From assembly GCF_002159705.1 (NCBI RefSeq), contig NZ_NFJD01000001.1:1-64000 (forward strand): 64,000 nucleotides of DNA, given 5' to 3'. Below the pieces are notes generated by a model. That model did not search any database. It had not been told where the DNA came from and saw nothing but the letters and a program-made list of their open reading frames with translations. Positions 8,714 to 17,507 of this stretch are shown here, in pieces. Source of the stretch: Elusimicrobium sp. An273 (GTDB lineage Bacteria; Elusimicrobiota; Elusimicrobia; Elusimicrobiales; Elusimicrobiaceae). The position numbers were made by a program, and so were the translations under genes. Numbering within the stretch: position 1 is the first letter of the stretch; every line of letters starts with the position of its first letter.

Positions 8714-10089
8714 TTTTCGCTCCAGCCCAACACATTTTTCATACGGGGCAAAATATCCGTATTATGGTATACGCCGGTAAATTCATCCGCGTCCGGGCCG
8801 TAGGCCACGCTTAAAATGGGAAGAGACGAATGGTTTACGCTCGCCCACACAATGCCGCGCGACTCGTTGAGCTGTTTAAACAGGCCGCTTACGTCGGATA
8901 AATTTTCAAATTGGGTCATATCCACCTCAAAGCCCATCGCTTCGGAAAGGCGTTTTTGCAGGTATTGGGGCGTCAGTTTTTCGGCCGGCATCTTTTTAAG
9001 TTCCATTTCCAAGTTGTACAGGCTCTTTTTTTGCTTGTCAAACTGGCGGAACGTTTCAAACGAGGCGTAATCCACATCCCCGCCGTAGAGCACTTCACCC
9101 TGGGCGGTTTTCTTCATGGCTTTGTCTTTGCCCAGGTGGCGGTAAGTAAAGGTGCCCAGGCCGGTGTCGTGATCGGCGTTTAAATAGACCAGCGTTTCGC
9201 CGTTTTTGTCGGCATACGCGTTGACATAGCCCAACAGCTCGTCCAGCGCTTTCATTTCGTGGAACCACGCGCCCGCGTCGTTGGCGTGGCCGGCCCAGTC
9301 AATCTTTCCGGCCTCCACCACCAGCACAAAACCGTTTTCGTTTTTGCTTAACAGTTCAACGGCTTTTTGGGTTTGTTCGGTAAGCGAGGGAATGGCGGGA
9401 TATTCATCCATTTCCAAAGACATCGGCAGCGATTCCTCCGCAAACAGACCCAGCACGTTGCCGGATTTGACGGCCGCCAGCTCTTTTTTATTTTTGGCCA
9501 CGCGGTAGCCTTTTTTCTTGGCTTGGCGAAGCAGTTTTTTGTTTTCGCCCGTCGTAAAATACTTAAGGCCGCCGCCCATTACCACCTCCGGCGCAAAAGC
9601 AATCAGCTGCCGGGCGATTTTCATTTTTTGGTTGCGGTTTTGCGCGTGCGCGGTAAATCCGGCCGGGGTGGCGTCCGCCACGTAGGTGTCGGTAATGATG
9701 CCAATGGACTTGCCTTGTTTGCGCGCCAGTTCCAAAAAAGTTTCGGCCGGCTGGCTGTTGTAATCAATGCCGATAAACTCCGGGCGGGAAAACCGGCCCG
9801 TGGCCATTTGCGTAGCCGAAGCGGCGGAATCGGTTACCACCGTATCGTGCGTATTGTTAAAGAACAACCCCCATTCGCCGCTGTTCATCATTTTTTCCAA
9901 GTTGGATACGCGCCCGGCATATTCCTCCAGCCCGGCGTAGCGCACCCCCTGCATAAAAAGCCCCATGGCTTCGGGGCCCATGCCGTCCCCGATAATCCAA
10001 ATGACGTTTTTGACTTCTCCGGCGGCAAGCGCGCCCGTTAAAAAGAAACACGCGGCCAGAACAGCCGCCAAACGGCGAAAGTTTTTCAT
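8710..10089 (-). CDS. phoA: Alkaline phosphatase (PhoA family)
   Basis: A secreted metal-dependent phosphomonoesterase. The 459 residues begin with a signal peptide (LAAVLAACFFLTGALAA), then VIWIIGDGMG with metal-binding Asp35, and VTDSAASATQMATG with the phosphorylated nucleophile Ser88. Further zinc/magnesium ligands appear in EAGKIDWAGHANDAG and NADHDTG. It lies 8 nt after glgA and overlaps ftsX by 4 nt, so it is translated as part of a cell-envelope/housekeeping operon rather than a phosphate regulon. No Pho-box-like repeat was noticed nearby. It could prefer a specific substrate; the sequence does not tell. Confidence 0.93.
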   Translation of the reverse strand: MKNFRRLAAVLAACFFLTGALAAGEVKNVIWIIGDGMGPEAMGLFMQGVRYAGLEEYAGRVSNLEKMMNSGEWGLFFNNTHDTVVTDSAASATQMATGRFSRPEFIGIDYNSQPAETFLELARKQGKSIGIITDTYVADATPAGFTAHAQNRNQKMKIARQLIAFAPEVVMGGGLKYFTTGENKKLLRQAKKKGYRVAKNKKELAAVKSGNVLGLFAEESLPMSLEMDEYPAIPSLTEQTQKAVELLSKNENGFVLVVEAGKIDWAGHANDAGAWFHEMKALDELLGYVNAYADKNGETLVYLNADHDTGLGTFTYRHLGKDKAMKKTAQGEVLYGGDVDYASFETFRQFDKQKKSLYNLEMELKKMPAEKLTPQYLQKRLSEAMGFEVDMTQFENLSDVSGLFKQLNESRGIVWASVNHSSLPILSVAYGPDADEFTGVYHNTDILPRMKNVLGWSEK

Positions 10090-10097
10090 ATGATCTC

Positions 10098-11546
10098 CTA
10101 AATAACCGTCTTTCTGTAAAGTTCCAGATATTGTTGGGCCGATTTATCCCACGACAAATCCTGCCGCATGGCATTGCGCACCAAGCGGTTCCAGCGTTTG
10201 CGGTCGTTAAACACCGCCAAGGCGCCTTCCACCGCCTGCAAAATGCCGTGTTCGGTAAATTCTTCAATAAAAAATCCGGTTGCGGTGTCTTCCTTGCCGG
10301 GCTGGTATCCTTTGACCGTATCCACCAACCCCCCTACTTTAGACACCACCGGCAGCGTGCCGTATTTCATGGCGATCAGCTGCGAGAGGCCGCACGGCTC
10401 AAAGCGCGAAGGCATCAGAAAAATATCCGCCCCCGCATAAATGCGGTGCGCCAAATCTTCGTCCAACCGGCCGTTGTAGCTGACCGACGCCGGATTGTTG
10501 CGCGCCAAGCTCTGGTAGGCCTTTTCCAACATCGGGTCTCCCATGCCCAGCACCACAAATTGCACGCGGTCTTTCAAGCGGCCGATTAAATCCACCACGG
10601 TATCCAGCCCTTTTTGGTAATCCAAGCGCGACACAATGCCGATAAGCGGCTTGTCGGGATCCTGCGACAGTTTGCACTGCTGCTGCAGCGCCAGTTTGGC
10701 GGCCAATTTGCCCTTTACGGCTTCCGCCGCGTCGTAGCCGATGGGGAGCACCGGGTCAATTTCCGGATCCCATACTTCGGTGTCAATGCCGTTTACAATG
10801 CCGCAGAAATTTTTGCTGCGGTAGCGCAGCAAGCCTTCCAGGCCAAAACCCATGGCCGGGTCGCTCTGCACTTCGCGCGCGTAGTTGGGGCTGACGGTAT
10901 TGATGTTATCGGCAAACACGATGCCGCTTTTTAGAAAGCTGATGCCGCCGTAGTATTCAAATTTTTCGGGGGTATAATCCACCGGGTGGAACCCCGCTTT
11001 TTTAAATGTGGAATAAGGAAAATGCCCTTGATAGGCAATGTTGTGAATGGTGTACAAGCTGCGGGTGCGGGTGTAGAAGGCGTCCAATTTATAAACGGTC
11101 TTCAAATACGCGGGAATCAGGCCCGTCTGCCAGTCGTGGCAGTGGATAATGTCGGGGCGGAAACCGATAAATTTGCACCCTTCCAACACGGCCCGGCTGA
11201 AGAGGATAAACCGTTCGTCGTTATCGGCAAATTCGCCCGTTTTGGTGCGGTAGAGTTCGGGGCGGTCAAAGTATTTGCGGCTGCCCACAAAAAACACAAG
11301 CACATTGCCCCAGTTGATATAGGAAAGCGAAACTTGTTCAATGCGGTCTCCGATCGGAATCAAATACACGCCCGGCACCACTTTTAAGGAAGACACCCGC
11401 ACAATGCTGCGGTAATGCGGCAGGAACAACAGCACTTTGTTGCCTTTGCGCATGGCAAACTGCTGGCACAAAGCGCCTACCACGTCTGCCAATCCGCCGG
11501 TTTTGCAAAACGGGAACGCCTCGCTGGCGGCTAAAACGATATTCAT
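10098..11546 (-). CDS. glgA: Glycogen synthase (ADP-glucose type)
   Basis: A GT5 enzyme adding glucose from a nucleotide sugar to glycogen. At 482 residues it has the normal length and the typical start MNIVLAASEAFPFCKTGGLADVVGAL with the KTGGL nucleotide-binding loop. Later come GIVSRLDYQKGLD and the C-terminal GADIFLMPSRFEPCGLSQL, containing the conserved E-x7-E-like catalytic segment. It overlaps scpB by 4 nt and precedes phoA by 8 nt. No other glycogen genes (glgB, glgC, glgP) are in the window. Storage of glycogen fits a sugar-fermenting organism. Confidence 0.96.
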   Translation of the reverse strand: MNIVLAASEAFPFCKTGGLADVVGALCQQFAMRKGNKVLLFLPHYRSIVRVSSLKVVPGVYLIPIGDRIEQVSLSYINWGNVLVFFVGSRKYFDRPELYRTKTGEFADNDERFILFSRAVLEGCKFIGFRPDIIHCHDWQTGLIPAYLKTVYKLDAFYTRTRSLYTIHNIAYQGHFPYSTFKKAGFHPVDYTPEKFEYYGGISFLKSGIVFADNINTVSPNYAREVQSDPAMGFGLEGLLRYRSKNFCGIVNGIDTEVWDPEIDPVLPIGYDAAEAVKGKLAAKLALQQQCKLSQDPDKPLIGIVSRLDYQKGLDTVVDLIGRLKDRVQFVVLGMGDPMLEKAYQSLARNNPASVSYNGRLDEDLAHRIYAGADIFLMPSRFEPCGLSQLIAMKYGTLPVVSKVGGLVDTVKGYQPGKEDTATGFFIEEFTEHGILQAVEGALAVFNDRKRWNRLVRNAMRQDLSWDKSAQQYLELYRKTVI

Positions 11547-12685
11547 TTGGTTTCCTCCTGGGACATCTCTTGGGTTTGCTCCGAAGCGGCGGTTTGCGCT
11601 TCCGGCCGGGAAGCGCCGTCCGGCGAAGCGGGCGAAGTTTCCGGCTCCGAAGAAGACGGCTTGGCGGCAGGCTCTTGCCCGGCGGGATTGACATCCGGCG
11701 CCGCGAACGCATCCGCCTCGGGCGATTGCTGTCCGAAAAAGTCGCCTTTGTTGTAGCTGTTGCGCGTAAAGAAAGGATCGGCCGACGAGTCCAACGCTTC
11801 CAGGCGTTCTTCCCCTTCCAGCTCTTCCACCGGAATAATCGCCGGTTCGGCAAGCGGCGGCAGCGGCTCGCCAAACGGCAGGTCTTCCTGTTTTTCGCGC
11901 AGCGACTTTGCCGCAAACACCTGCAAATCGGGCAGATCGGAAATTTTGTTCAGCCCGAACATTCTTAAAAATTCATCCGTCGTGCCGTAAACCATCGGCC
12001 GGCCGACCGTGTCTTTTTTGCCTACCACGCGCACCAGCGACCGCTCCAGCAGCCGCTCCAGCGGCCCGGCCACGTCCACCCCGCGGATGGCTTCCATTTC
12101 CGCCCGCGTAATGGGCTGTTTGTAAGCCACAATCGCCAGCGTTTCCAGCGCGGCGTTGGAAAGGCGGGTGGTCATTTTTTCATTGTACAAGCGGCGCACC
12201 CAGCGGCCGTATTCGGGCTTGGTGGACATTTGAAACCCGCCCCCCAGCTCCACCACCTGCACGGCGCTGTTGCGGCGGATGTAATCGTCTTTAATTTCCA
12301 AAATCATTTCCCGCACGCGCCGCGCGTCCACGCCGTCAATTACGTCTGCAATTCGGCTGGGTTTAAGCGGGCGGTCGGTAATAAACAAAAGCGTTTCTAC
12401 AATCTGTTTAAATTCGCTGGTGGGCACCAGTTCAAACGGCTCCTCGGAAGAAGCCGCCTCAGCCGGTTGGGCGGAAGCGTTCGCCGCCACATCGGCCTGA
12501 CCCGGCGCCGCCGATTCCGCACCCGCCGTTTCGCCGTCTGCGGGCTGCGCTGGGGCGAAAGAGGGTTGCAACGCGTCTGCCGGCGCCGCCTGCGCGGGTG
12601 TTTGCGCAGCGGAAGAAACTTCCTGCGGGGCAACAGGTGCGGCCTGTTCGGTTTCTGGCAGTTGTTCTTCGGTTTGCATAGTCAA
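11543..12685 (-). CDS. scpB: Segregation and condensation protein B with long disordered tails
   Basis: ScpB is the winged-helix kleisin-associated subunit of the SMC-ScpAB condensin. The conserved domain covers about residues 105-270 (FKQIVETLLFITDRPLKPS, NAALETLAIVAYKQPITRAE, GPLERLLERSLVRVVGKKDTVGRPMVYGTT split over two helices). The family is usually about 180-200 residues, but this one is 380: about 100 residues of Pro/Ala/Gln-rich low complexity precede the domain and about 110 Ser/Glu/Pro-rich residues follow it. The start at 12685 is 14 nt after scpA; the tails are encoded in the same frame without a break. Pairing with scpA supports the call. Confidence 0.93.
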   Translation of the reverse strand: MTMQTEEQLPETEQAAPVAPQEVSSAAQTPAQAAPADALQPSFAPAQPADGETAGAESAAPGQADVAANASAQPAEAASSEEPFELVPTSEFKQIVETLLFITDRPLKPSRIADVIDGVDARRVREMILEIKDDYIRRNSAVQVVELGGGFQMSTKPEYGRWVRRLYNEKMTTRLSNAALETLAIVAYKQPITRAEMEAIRGVDVAGPLERLLERSLVRVVGKKDTVGRPMVYGTTDEFLRMFGLNKISDLPDLQVFAAKSLREKQEDLPFGEPLPPLAEPAIIPVEELEGEERLEALDSSADPFFTRNSYNKGDFFGQQSPEADAFAAPDVNPAGQEPAAKPSSSEPETSPASPDGASRPEAQTAASEQTQEMSQEETK

Positions 12686-12699
12686 ATCCTCCGGGGCGG

Positions 12700-13461
12700 T
12701 TATTTTTCTTCGCCGTGCATTAAGGTTTTAAAATCTTTGTCTTTGTTTTCCGGGTTTAAATAAATCCGGATTTGGCCCAGCTTTTCATCCTGCCGGGCAA
12801 TCAGCTTTTTAATTTTCATCAGTTCCAGCACCGCCATAAAACACGTAATGATGCCGCGTTTTTTGGTTTCCCCGACGAAAATATCGTCCAGCAGTACCCA
12901 CTCGCGGTGTTTGAGCAGGTTGACCACTTTCTCCATTTTCATTTCAATGGGGAACTCTTCCACCTTCAGCAGTTCAATGCGTTTGCGTTCGTCCAGCCGC
13001 TCAAACGCGCGTTTTACGGCGGAAAGCAAATCAAACATTTGCAGGTTGATTACTTTTTCTCCGTCGTCAAAAATAGGGGCGGAACGATAAAAATTGTCTT
13101 TGTTTTCTTCAAACTTTTGTTCTAAAAATTTGCTGGCTTCTTTGTATTTTTGATATTCCACCAGCTTGGCCACCAGCTCTTTGACGGGGTTGGGCCCTTC
13201 GTCCTCGGTGGTGGGCGCCTGGGAGGGGAGCAACGTTTTGGCTTTGATCTGCATCAGCGTGCTGGCCATCACCAAAAACTCGCCCGCCACTTCCAGGTTC
13301 AGCTCCTTCATGACGTTTAAATAATCTAAGTACTGCTTGGTAATTTCCGCAATGTTAATGTCGCAAATGTCCAAATTGTCTTTTTTAATCAAGTGCAAAA
13401 GCAGGTCCATCGGGCCTTCAAACACGTTGATATGAACATTTATCGGTGCGGGAGCCAGCAT
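12700..13461 (-). CDS. scpA: Segregation and condensation protein A (kleisin)
   Basis: The kleisin that bridges the two SMC heads in bacterial condensin. The 253 residues have the family start INVFEGPMDLLLHLIKKDNLDICDINIAEIT and the segment ELNLEVAGEFLVMASTLMQIKAKTLLP. The C-terminal winged helix ends at GQIRIYLNPENKDKDF. It begins 2 nt after trpS and is followed by scpB 14 nt later, the usual scpAB arrangement. No smc gene lies in the window. Confidence 0.96.
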   Translation of the reverse strand: MLAPAPINVHINVFEGPMDLLLHLIKKDNLDICDINIAEITKQYLDYLNVMKELNLEVAGEFLVMASTLMQIKAKTLLPSQAPTTEDEGPNPVKELVAKLVEYQKYKEASKFLEQKFEENKDNFYRSAPIFDDGEKVINLQMFDLLSAVKRAFERLDERKRIELLKVEEFPIEMKMEKVVNLLKHREWVLLDDIFVGETKKRGIITCFMAVLELMKIKKLIARQDEKLGQIRIYLNPENKDKDFKTLMHGEEK

Positions 13462-13463
13462 AC

Positions 13464-14519
13464 TTATCTTGTAATCCTCATGACCTTTTTTACGGTAGCC
13501 AACGTCTTGGCGGCATTGGCGCGGGCGCGGTCTTTGCCGATGGCGACGATTTTCTGCAGCAGGGCTTCGTCGTTTTCAAACAGTTTGCGCCGTTCGGAGA
13601 AGGCCTTCATCTCCGGCTCCATCAAGGCAAAAAGCTCTTTCTTGCACGCCACACAGCCCAGCGCGCCCGCTTTGCATTCTTCGCAGCGTTTGGCGGCGTT
13701 GGGGTTGTAAATCCGGTGGAACGCATACACCACACAGCCCTCGGGGTTGGCGGGGTCGGTGGCTTTTTTCTTATTGGGGTCGGTGAACATCGTCATCACT
13801 TTTTTGCGTACGGAGTCCAAATCTTCGCCCAAATTAATGGCGTTGTGGTAGGATTTGGACATTTTCCGCCCGTCCAGCCCCGGCACGCGCGCCACTTCGG
13901 TGTACAGCGGGGCGGGTTCGGTAAATACGGCCTCCCCATAGATTTCGGCAAAGCGGCGGGCCAAATCGCGCGCGATTTCCAAGTGGGCGGTTTGGTCTTT
14001 GCCCACCGGCACGTAAGCGGCCTGCTGAATGAGAATATCGGTTGCCATCAGCACCGGGTACCCCAAAAAGCCGAAGGAAGAAATTTCCTCGTCGCCGGCG
14101 ATGGAGTTGATTTTTTCGCCCAGCGATTTTTCGTCCAACTGCCCGGCGTATTTTTGTTTTAACAGCTCCTGAATTTGCTCTTTATACGTCGGGTTTCTAA
14201 GCAGCCAGCCCAGCGGGGTAATCATCCCCAGCAGGGTGTTGAGCTCGCTTACTTCGGGTACGTCGGATTGGATAAAAATGGTGCTTTTTTCGGGATCCAG
14301 CCCCGCCGTCAGCCAGTCAATCAGCATATTGCGGCTGTTTTCGGCCAGGTTTTCGGTGTGTTCATACGCCGTGGTGAGCGAATGCAAATCCGCCACGAAA
14401 AAATAACAGTTGTACTTGTCCTGCAGCGCCACCCAGTTTTTGAGCGCTCCGTGAAAGTTGCCTAAATGGAGTTTGCCCGTCGGGCGCATACCGGAAAGTA
14501 CGATTTTGTCTTTTTGCAT
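13464..14519 (-). CDS. trpS: Tryptophanyl-tRNA synthetase with a cysteine-rich insertion
   Basis: A class I synthetase charging tRNA-Trp. The 351 residues show the HIGH-type motif GKLHLGNFHG (16-24) and KMSKS (219-223). The anticodon side carries Cys262, Cys279, Cys282, Cys289 and Cys292. The last three (C-x6-C-x2-C) match the spacing of the iron-sulphur-binding cysteines described for the Thermotoga enzyme; the first spacing is x19 rather than x22. A 4Fe-4S cluster or zinc is therefore likely near the anticodon-binding region. The gene lies 13 nt after the M50 protease and 2 nt before scpA. Confidence 0.96.
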   Translation of the reverse strand: MQKDKIVLSGMRPTGKLHLGNFHGALKNWVALQDKYNCYFFVADLHSLTTAYEHTENLAENSRNMLIDWLTAGLDPEKSTIFIQSDVPEVSELNTLLGMITPLGWLLRNPTYKEQIQELLKQKYAGQLDEKSLGEKINSIAGDEEISSFGFLGYPVLMATDILIQQAAYVPVGKDQTAHLEIARDLARRFAEIYGEAVFTEPAPLYTEVARVPGLDGRKMSKSYHNAINLGEDLDSVRKKVMTMFTDPNKKKATDPANPEGCVVYAFHRIYNPNAAKRCEECKAGALGCVACKKELFALMEPEMKAFSERRKLFENDEALLQKIVAIGKDRARANAAKTLATVKKVMRITR

Positions 14520-14532
14520 AAATACCTCTGTA

Positions 14533-15168
14533 CTACATTAAGAACTTCGAAAACGCTCCCACCACCAACATGGTTGGCGGAAGTAAAATATATTTCACCG
14601 CTCCCGTCAAAATAAGCGCCAGCACCACATACATGCCGTAACGGCCGAAAAAGCCGTCGTACTTCAGCGCGGCCTGCAGGGGCAGAAGCGCCGTTACGAT
14701 GCGGCCGCCGTCCAAGGGCGGAATGGGAATTAAATTAAATACTGCCAAAAACACGTTAATAAACATGCCATACTGCAAAAATAAAAAGAGCTGCTCCAAC
14801 GCGCGCGCGGAAAAGAAAGCCTGCCCGACTAGCAGGATCTTCATCACCAGCACGCACACCACCGCCAACAGCAAATTGACCGCCGGCCCCGCAAACGCCA
14901 CTTTGCCCATATCCCGCCGCGGGGAAGGCATCCGCATCGGGTTAATCGGCACGGGCTTGGCCCAGCCGAAAAGCGGCATCCCTATCAGCCAGCACAACGC
15001 CGGCACGGCCAGCGTGCCGATCGGGTCAATATGATGCAGCGGGTTGAGAGTAAGGCGTCCGCTCAGGTAGGCGGTGTCGTCCCCCAGGCGGTAAGCCGCC
15101 AGCCCGTGCGCAAATTCGTGCAGGACAATGGAGAAAAATAAAATGGGTAAAAATACAATCACTTCCAT
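14533..15168 (-). CDS. Site-2 protease family M50 membrane protein
   Basis: A short (211-residue) intramembrane zinc metalloprotease of the YwhC/M50 type. The zinc-binding HEFAH motif is at 17-21 and the third ligand region is in NLIPIPPLDGGRI near 165-177. Several hydrophobic helices surround these. There is no PDZ domain, which distinguishes it from RseP. It is the first gene of the 12-gene minus-strand run, with trpS starting 13 nt downstream. Substrate unknown; short M50 proteins are common in anaerobes, often beside scpA or trpS. Confidence 0.9.
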   Translation of the reverse strand: MEVIVFLPILFFSIVLHEFAHGLAAYRLGDDTAYLSGRLTLNPLHHIDPIGTLAVPALCWLIGMPLFGWAKPVPINPMRMPSPRRDMGKVAFAGPAVNLLLAVVCVLVMKILLVGQAFFSARALEQLFLFLQYGMFINVFLAVFNLIPIPPLDGGRIVTALLPLQAALKYDGFFGRYGMYVVLALILTGAVKYILLPPTMLVVGAFSKFLM

Positions 15169-15252
15169 ACCCTTCTATTTTACTAATTTATCCCGGTTCC
15201 TGCACAGGCGCAGGGGGGCGGATTTTATAAGGAAGTTCCCAATACGGGCAGT

Positions 15253-16368
15253 TTAGTTTAGCTTGGATTTGAAGTTTTTATACGCGGCCGCGCAAAGAAC
15301 GGCGGAAATAACCGCCAGCCACAGGCAGTTTTGCCAGAAAAACCAGGCGTCGCCGCCTTTTAAAATAATGGAGCGGAAGTTGACCACCGAATACATCATG
15401 GGGTTTAGATAGCACATCCACCGAAACAGCGGCGGGATGTTGGCCACCGGAAAGAAAACGCCCGAAAGCAAAATAGCCGGCATTAAAAAAAGCGCGCTGG
15501 CCATCATGGCCTGCTGCTGGGTATGCACCACGGTGCTGATAAGCAGGGCGCACGCCAGCGCCGATACGGCAAACAGCACCGCATTGACCGCCACCTGCCA
15601 CAAACTGCCCCGAAACGGAATGCCAAACCCCGCTACGCCAATAAACAAAATCAGCCCCACAATGCACAGCCCGATGACAAAATACGGCAGCGTCTTGCCC
15701 ACCATAATTTCTTCCACGCTGCAGGGAGAAACTATCAGTTTTTCCATCGTGCCCGTTTCCTTTTCTTTGGCAATCGCCATTCCCCCCACCACCAGCAGCA
15801 CAATAAATGTGGACATTACCAGCAGGGCCGGAATCATAAAAGAAGTCGTGTCCATATAGTGGTTAAACAACACCCGCATATCCAGCTTAATCAGCCCGCC
15901 GGAGAGATTGTACCCGTTCGCGCGCGCCACTTCCGCCACCAGCTGTTGGACGTATCCGTTTACCTGCTGGGCGCGCTGGGCGTTGGTGGCGTTAAGCAAC
16001 AGCTGGATCGGCTCGGAACCGCGCTCCAGGGCTTTTTCAAACCCTTCCGGCGGCGCTACAAGCACCGCCTCGGCTTTATGGGAGGCCACCAGCGCTTCCG
16101 GGTCTTCCACCTGGGCGCCGTTTACGTCCGGCACCTTGGTAAACCAGCCCGACGCCAGCGCGCGGGTTTCCAAATCCTGCGCTATTTTGCCGGGCTTGGA
16201 AGCCACGACAAATTTGATGTTTTTTACTTCGCTGGTCAGCGCCAGGCCAAACATAATGGTTTGCACCACGGGAATAAAGAAAATCGCCATAATCATTTTG
16301 GGATCCCGTATGATTTGGATGATTTCTTTTACAAAAAATCCTTTTAAGGTTCGCGCGCGCAATTTCAT
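15253..16368 (-). CDS. ABC-2 type export permease, second subunit
   Basis: A membrane subunit of a drug or toxin exporter (YbhR/YhhJ type). The 371 residues have one N-terminal helix (MIMAIFFIPVVQTIMFGLAL), a large extracytoplasmic loop to about residue 170, then five helices with the family signature AIAKEKETGTMEKLIVSP. It overlaps the first permease gene by 4 nt and is the last gene of the exporter operon. Together with its paralogue it would form the heterodimeric channel powered by the two ATPases upstream. Confidence 0.92.
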   Translation of the reverse strand: MKLRARTLKGFFVKEIIQIIRDPKMIMAIFFIPVVQTIMFGLALTSEVKNIKFVVASKPGKIAQDLETRALASGWFTKVPDVNGAQVEDPEALVASHKAEAVLVAPPEGFEKALERGSEPIQLLLNATNAQRAQQVNGYVQQLVAEVARANGYNLSGGLIKLDMRVLFNHYMDTTSFMIPALLVMSTFIVLLVVGGMAIAKEKETGTMEKLIVSPCSVEEIMVGKTLPYFVIGLCIVGLILFIGVAGFGIPFRGSLWQVAVNAVLFAVSALACALLISTVVHTQQQAMMASALFLMPAILLSGVFFPVANIPPLFRWMCYLNPMMYSVVNFRSIILKGGDAWFFWQNCLWLAVISAVLCAAAYKNFKSKLN

Positions 16369-17507
16369 GGTTCCACATCCGTTTTAAATTTATGCACCGC
16401 CAGCAAAATCATCGCTCCGGCAAACACCCCAATCGCCGCCAGCGCGGTGGCTAAGGTGGCGGGGGCGGCGTCGCTTAAAAACACCGTACGGCTGATGAGC
16501 AAAAACCACCGCTGGGGAAACAAAGCGGTAAAATACTGAAAGAATGCCGGCATATTTTCAATGGGGAAAATAAACCCCGAAAAGATAAACGACGGCAACA
16601 ACCCCACCGCAAAAGCAAACTGAATGGCCGCCTGCTGCTGGCGCGTAACGACGGAAATGACCAACCCCAGCGCAAGCGCCCCCGTAATGTACACCCAGCA
16701 CGACGCCATATAGAATAAAAAACTGCCCAGAAACGGAATTTTAAACACGTATATCGCCAGCACAAAAACGACCAATACGTCAAAAAATGTCAGCAGGAAA
16801 TACGGCACCAGTTTTCCCAGCACAATTTCGGACGGGCGCACCGGCGTGGAAAGAAGCAGCTCCATCGATCCGTTTTCCCACTCTTTGGCCACCGTCAGCG
16901 CCGTAAGCACAATGGCCAAAAAACCGATAATAATGGTGCTTAAAGCGGGCACGATAAACCAGCGGCTGTTGAGTTCCGGGTTAAACAAGAAACGGCTTCG
17001 GATTTGATCGCCCGCGCCGGCGGCGTCCGCCAAGGCGGGGTTGTCCCGGGCGAAAACGGCGTTGGCCTTTTGCACCACGCCCTGCATATAGCTGCCCATG
17101 ATGCTGGCCTGCACATTGTCCGTCCCGTCGGCCAAAAGCTGCACCTCACCGGGGTTTTCCGCGTCCCCCGCGCGGATATGCCGTCCAAACCCCGGGCGGA
17201 TGACCAACAAGGCCGGGCTGTCGTTGCGCTCCAGTGCCTGATCCAGCTGGAACTGGCCGTGCACGGGGTGCAAATCAAAATAACCCGAGGACGCCGCCTC
17301 CTGCAAAAAACGGCGGGAGACGCTGGTTTGGTCGTTGTCGCGCACATACACGCGCATATGCTTGTAATCCAGATCAATCACAAAACCGAAAAAGCCCACA
17401 AACACCAGCGGCAGCACCAACGTAACCAGCAGGGTAAACGGGTCGCGCAAAATATGTTTATATTCTTTTAAAGCCACGCTGCGGGCGCGGCGCCAAGAAA
17501 AGGTCAT
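16365..17507 (-). CDS. ABC-2 type export permease, first subunit
   Basis: A 380-residue paralogue of the next gene (YbhS type). It has an N-terminal helix containing LLVTLVLPLVFVGFFGFVID, a long extracytoplasmic loop, and a cluster of C-terminal helices with TVAKEWENGSMELLLSTPVRPSEI, the ABC-2 coupling region. It overlaps both neighbours by 4 nt, giving tight translational coupling. Exported substrate unknown. Confidence 0.92.
   Translation of the reverse strand: MTFSWRRARSVALKEYKHILRDPFTLLVTLVLPLVFVGFFGFVIDLDYKHMRVYVRDNDQTSVSRRFLQEAASSGYFDLHPVHGQFQLDQALERNDSPALLVIRPGFGRHIRAGDAENPGEVQLLADGTDNVQASIMGSYMQGVVQKANAVFARDNPALADAAGAGDQIRSRFLFNPELNSRWFIVPALSTIIIGFLAIVLTALTVAKEWENGSMELLLSTPVRPSEIVLGKLVPYFLLTFFDVLVVFVLAIYVFKIPFLGSFLFYMASCWVYITGALALGLVISVVTRQQQAAIQFAFAVGLLPSFIFSGFIFPIENMPAFFQYFTALFPQRWFLLISRTVFLSDAAPATLATALAAIGVFAGAMILLAVHKFKTDVEP

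Noticed and set aside
11543-12685. Frameshift or gene fusion to explain the long ScpB
   Set aside because: The frame is continuous, both tails are low complexity without a second domain, and overlaps with neighbours are normal.
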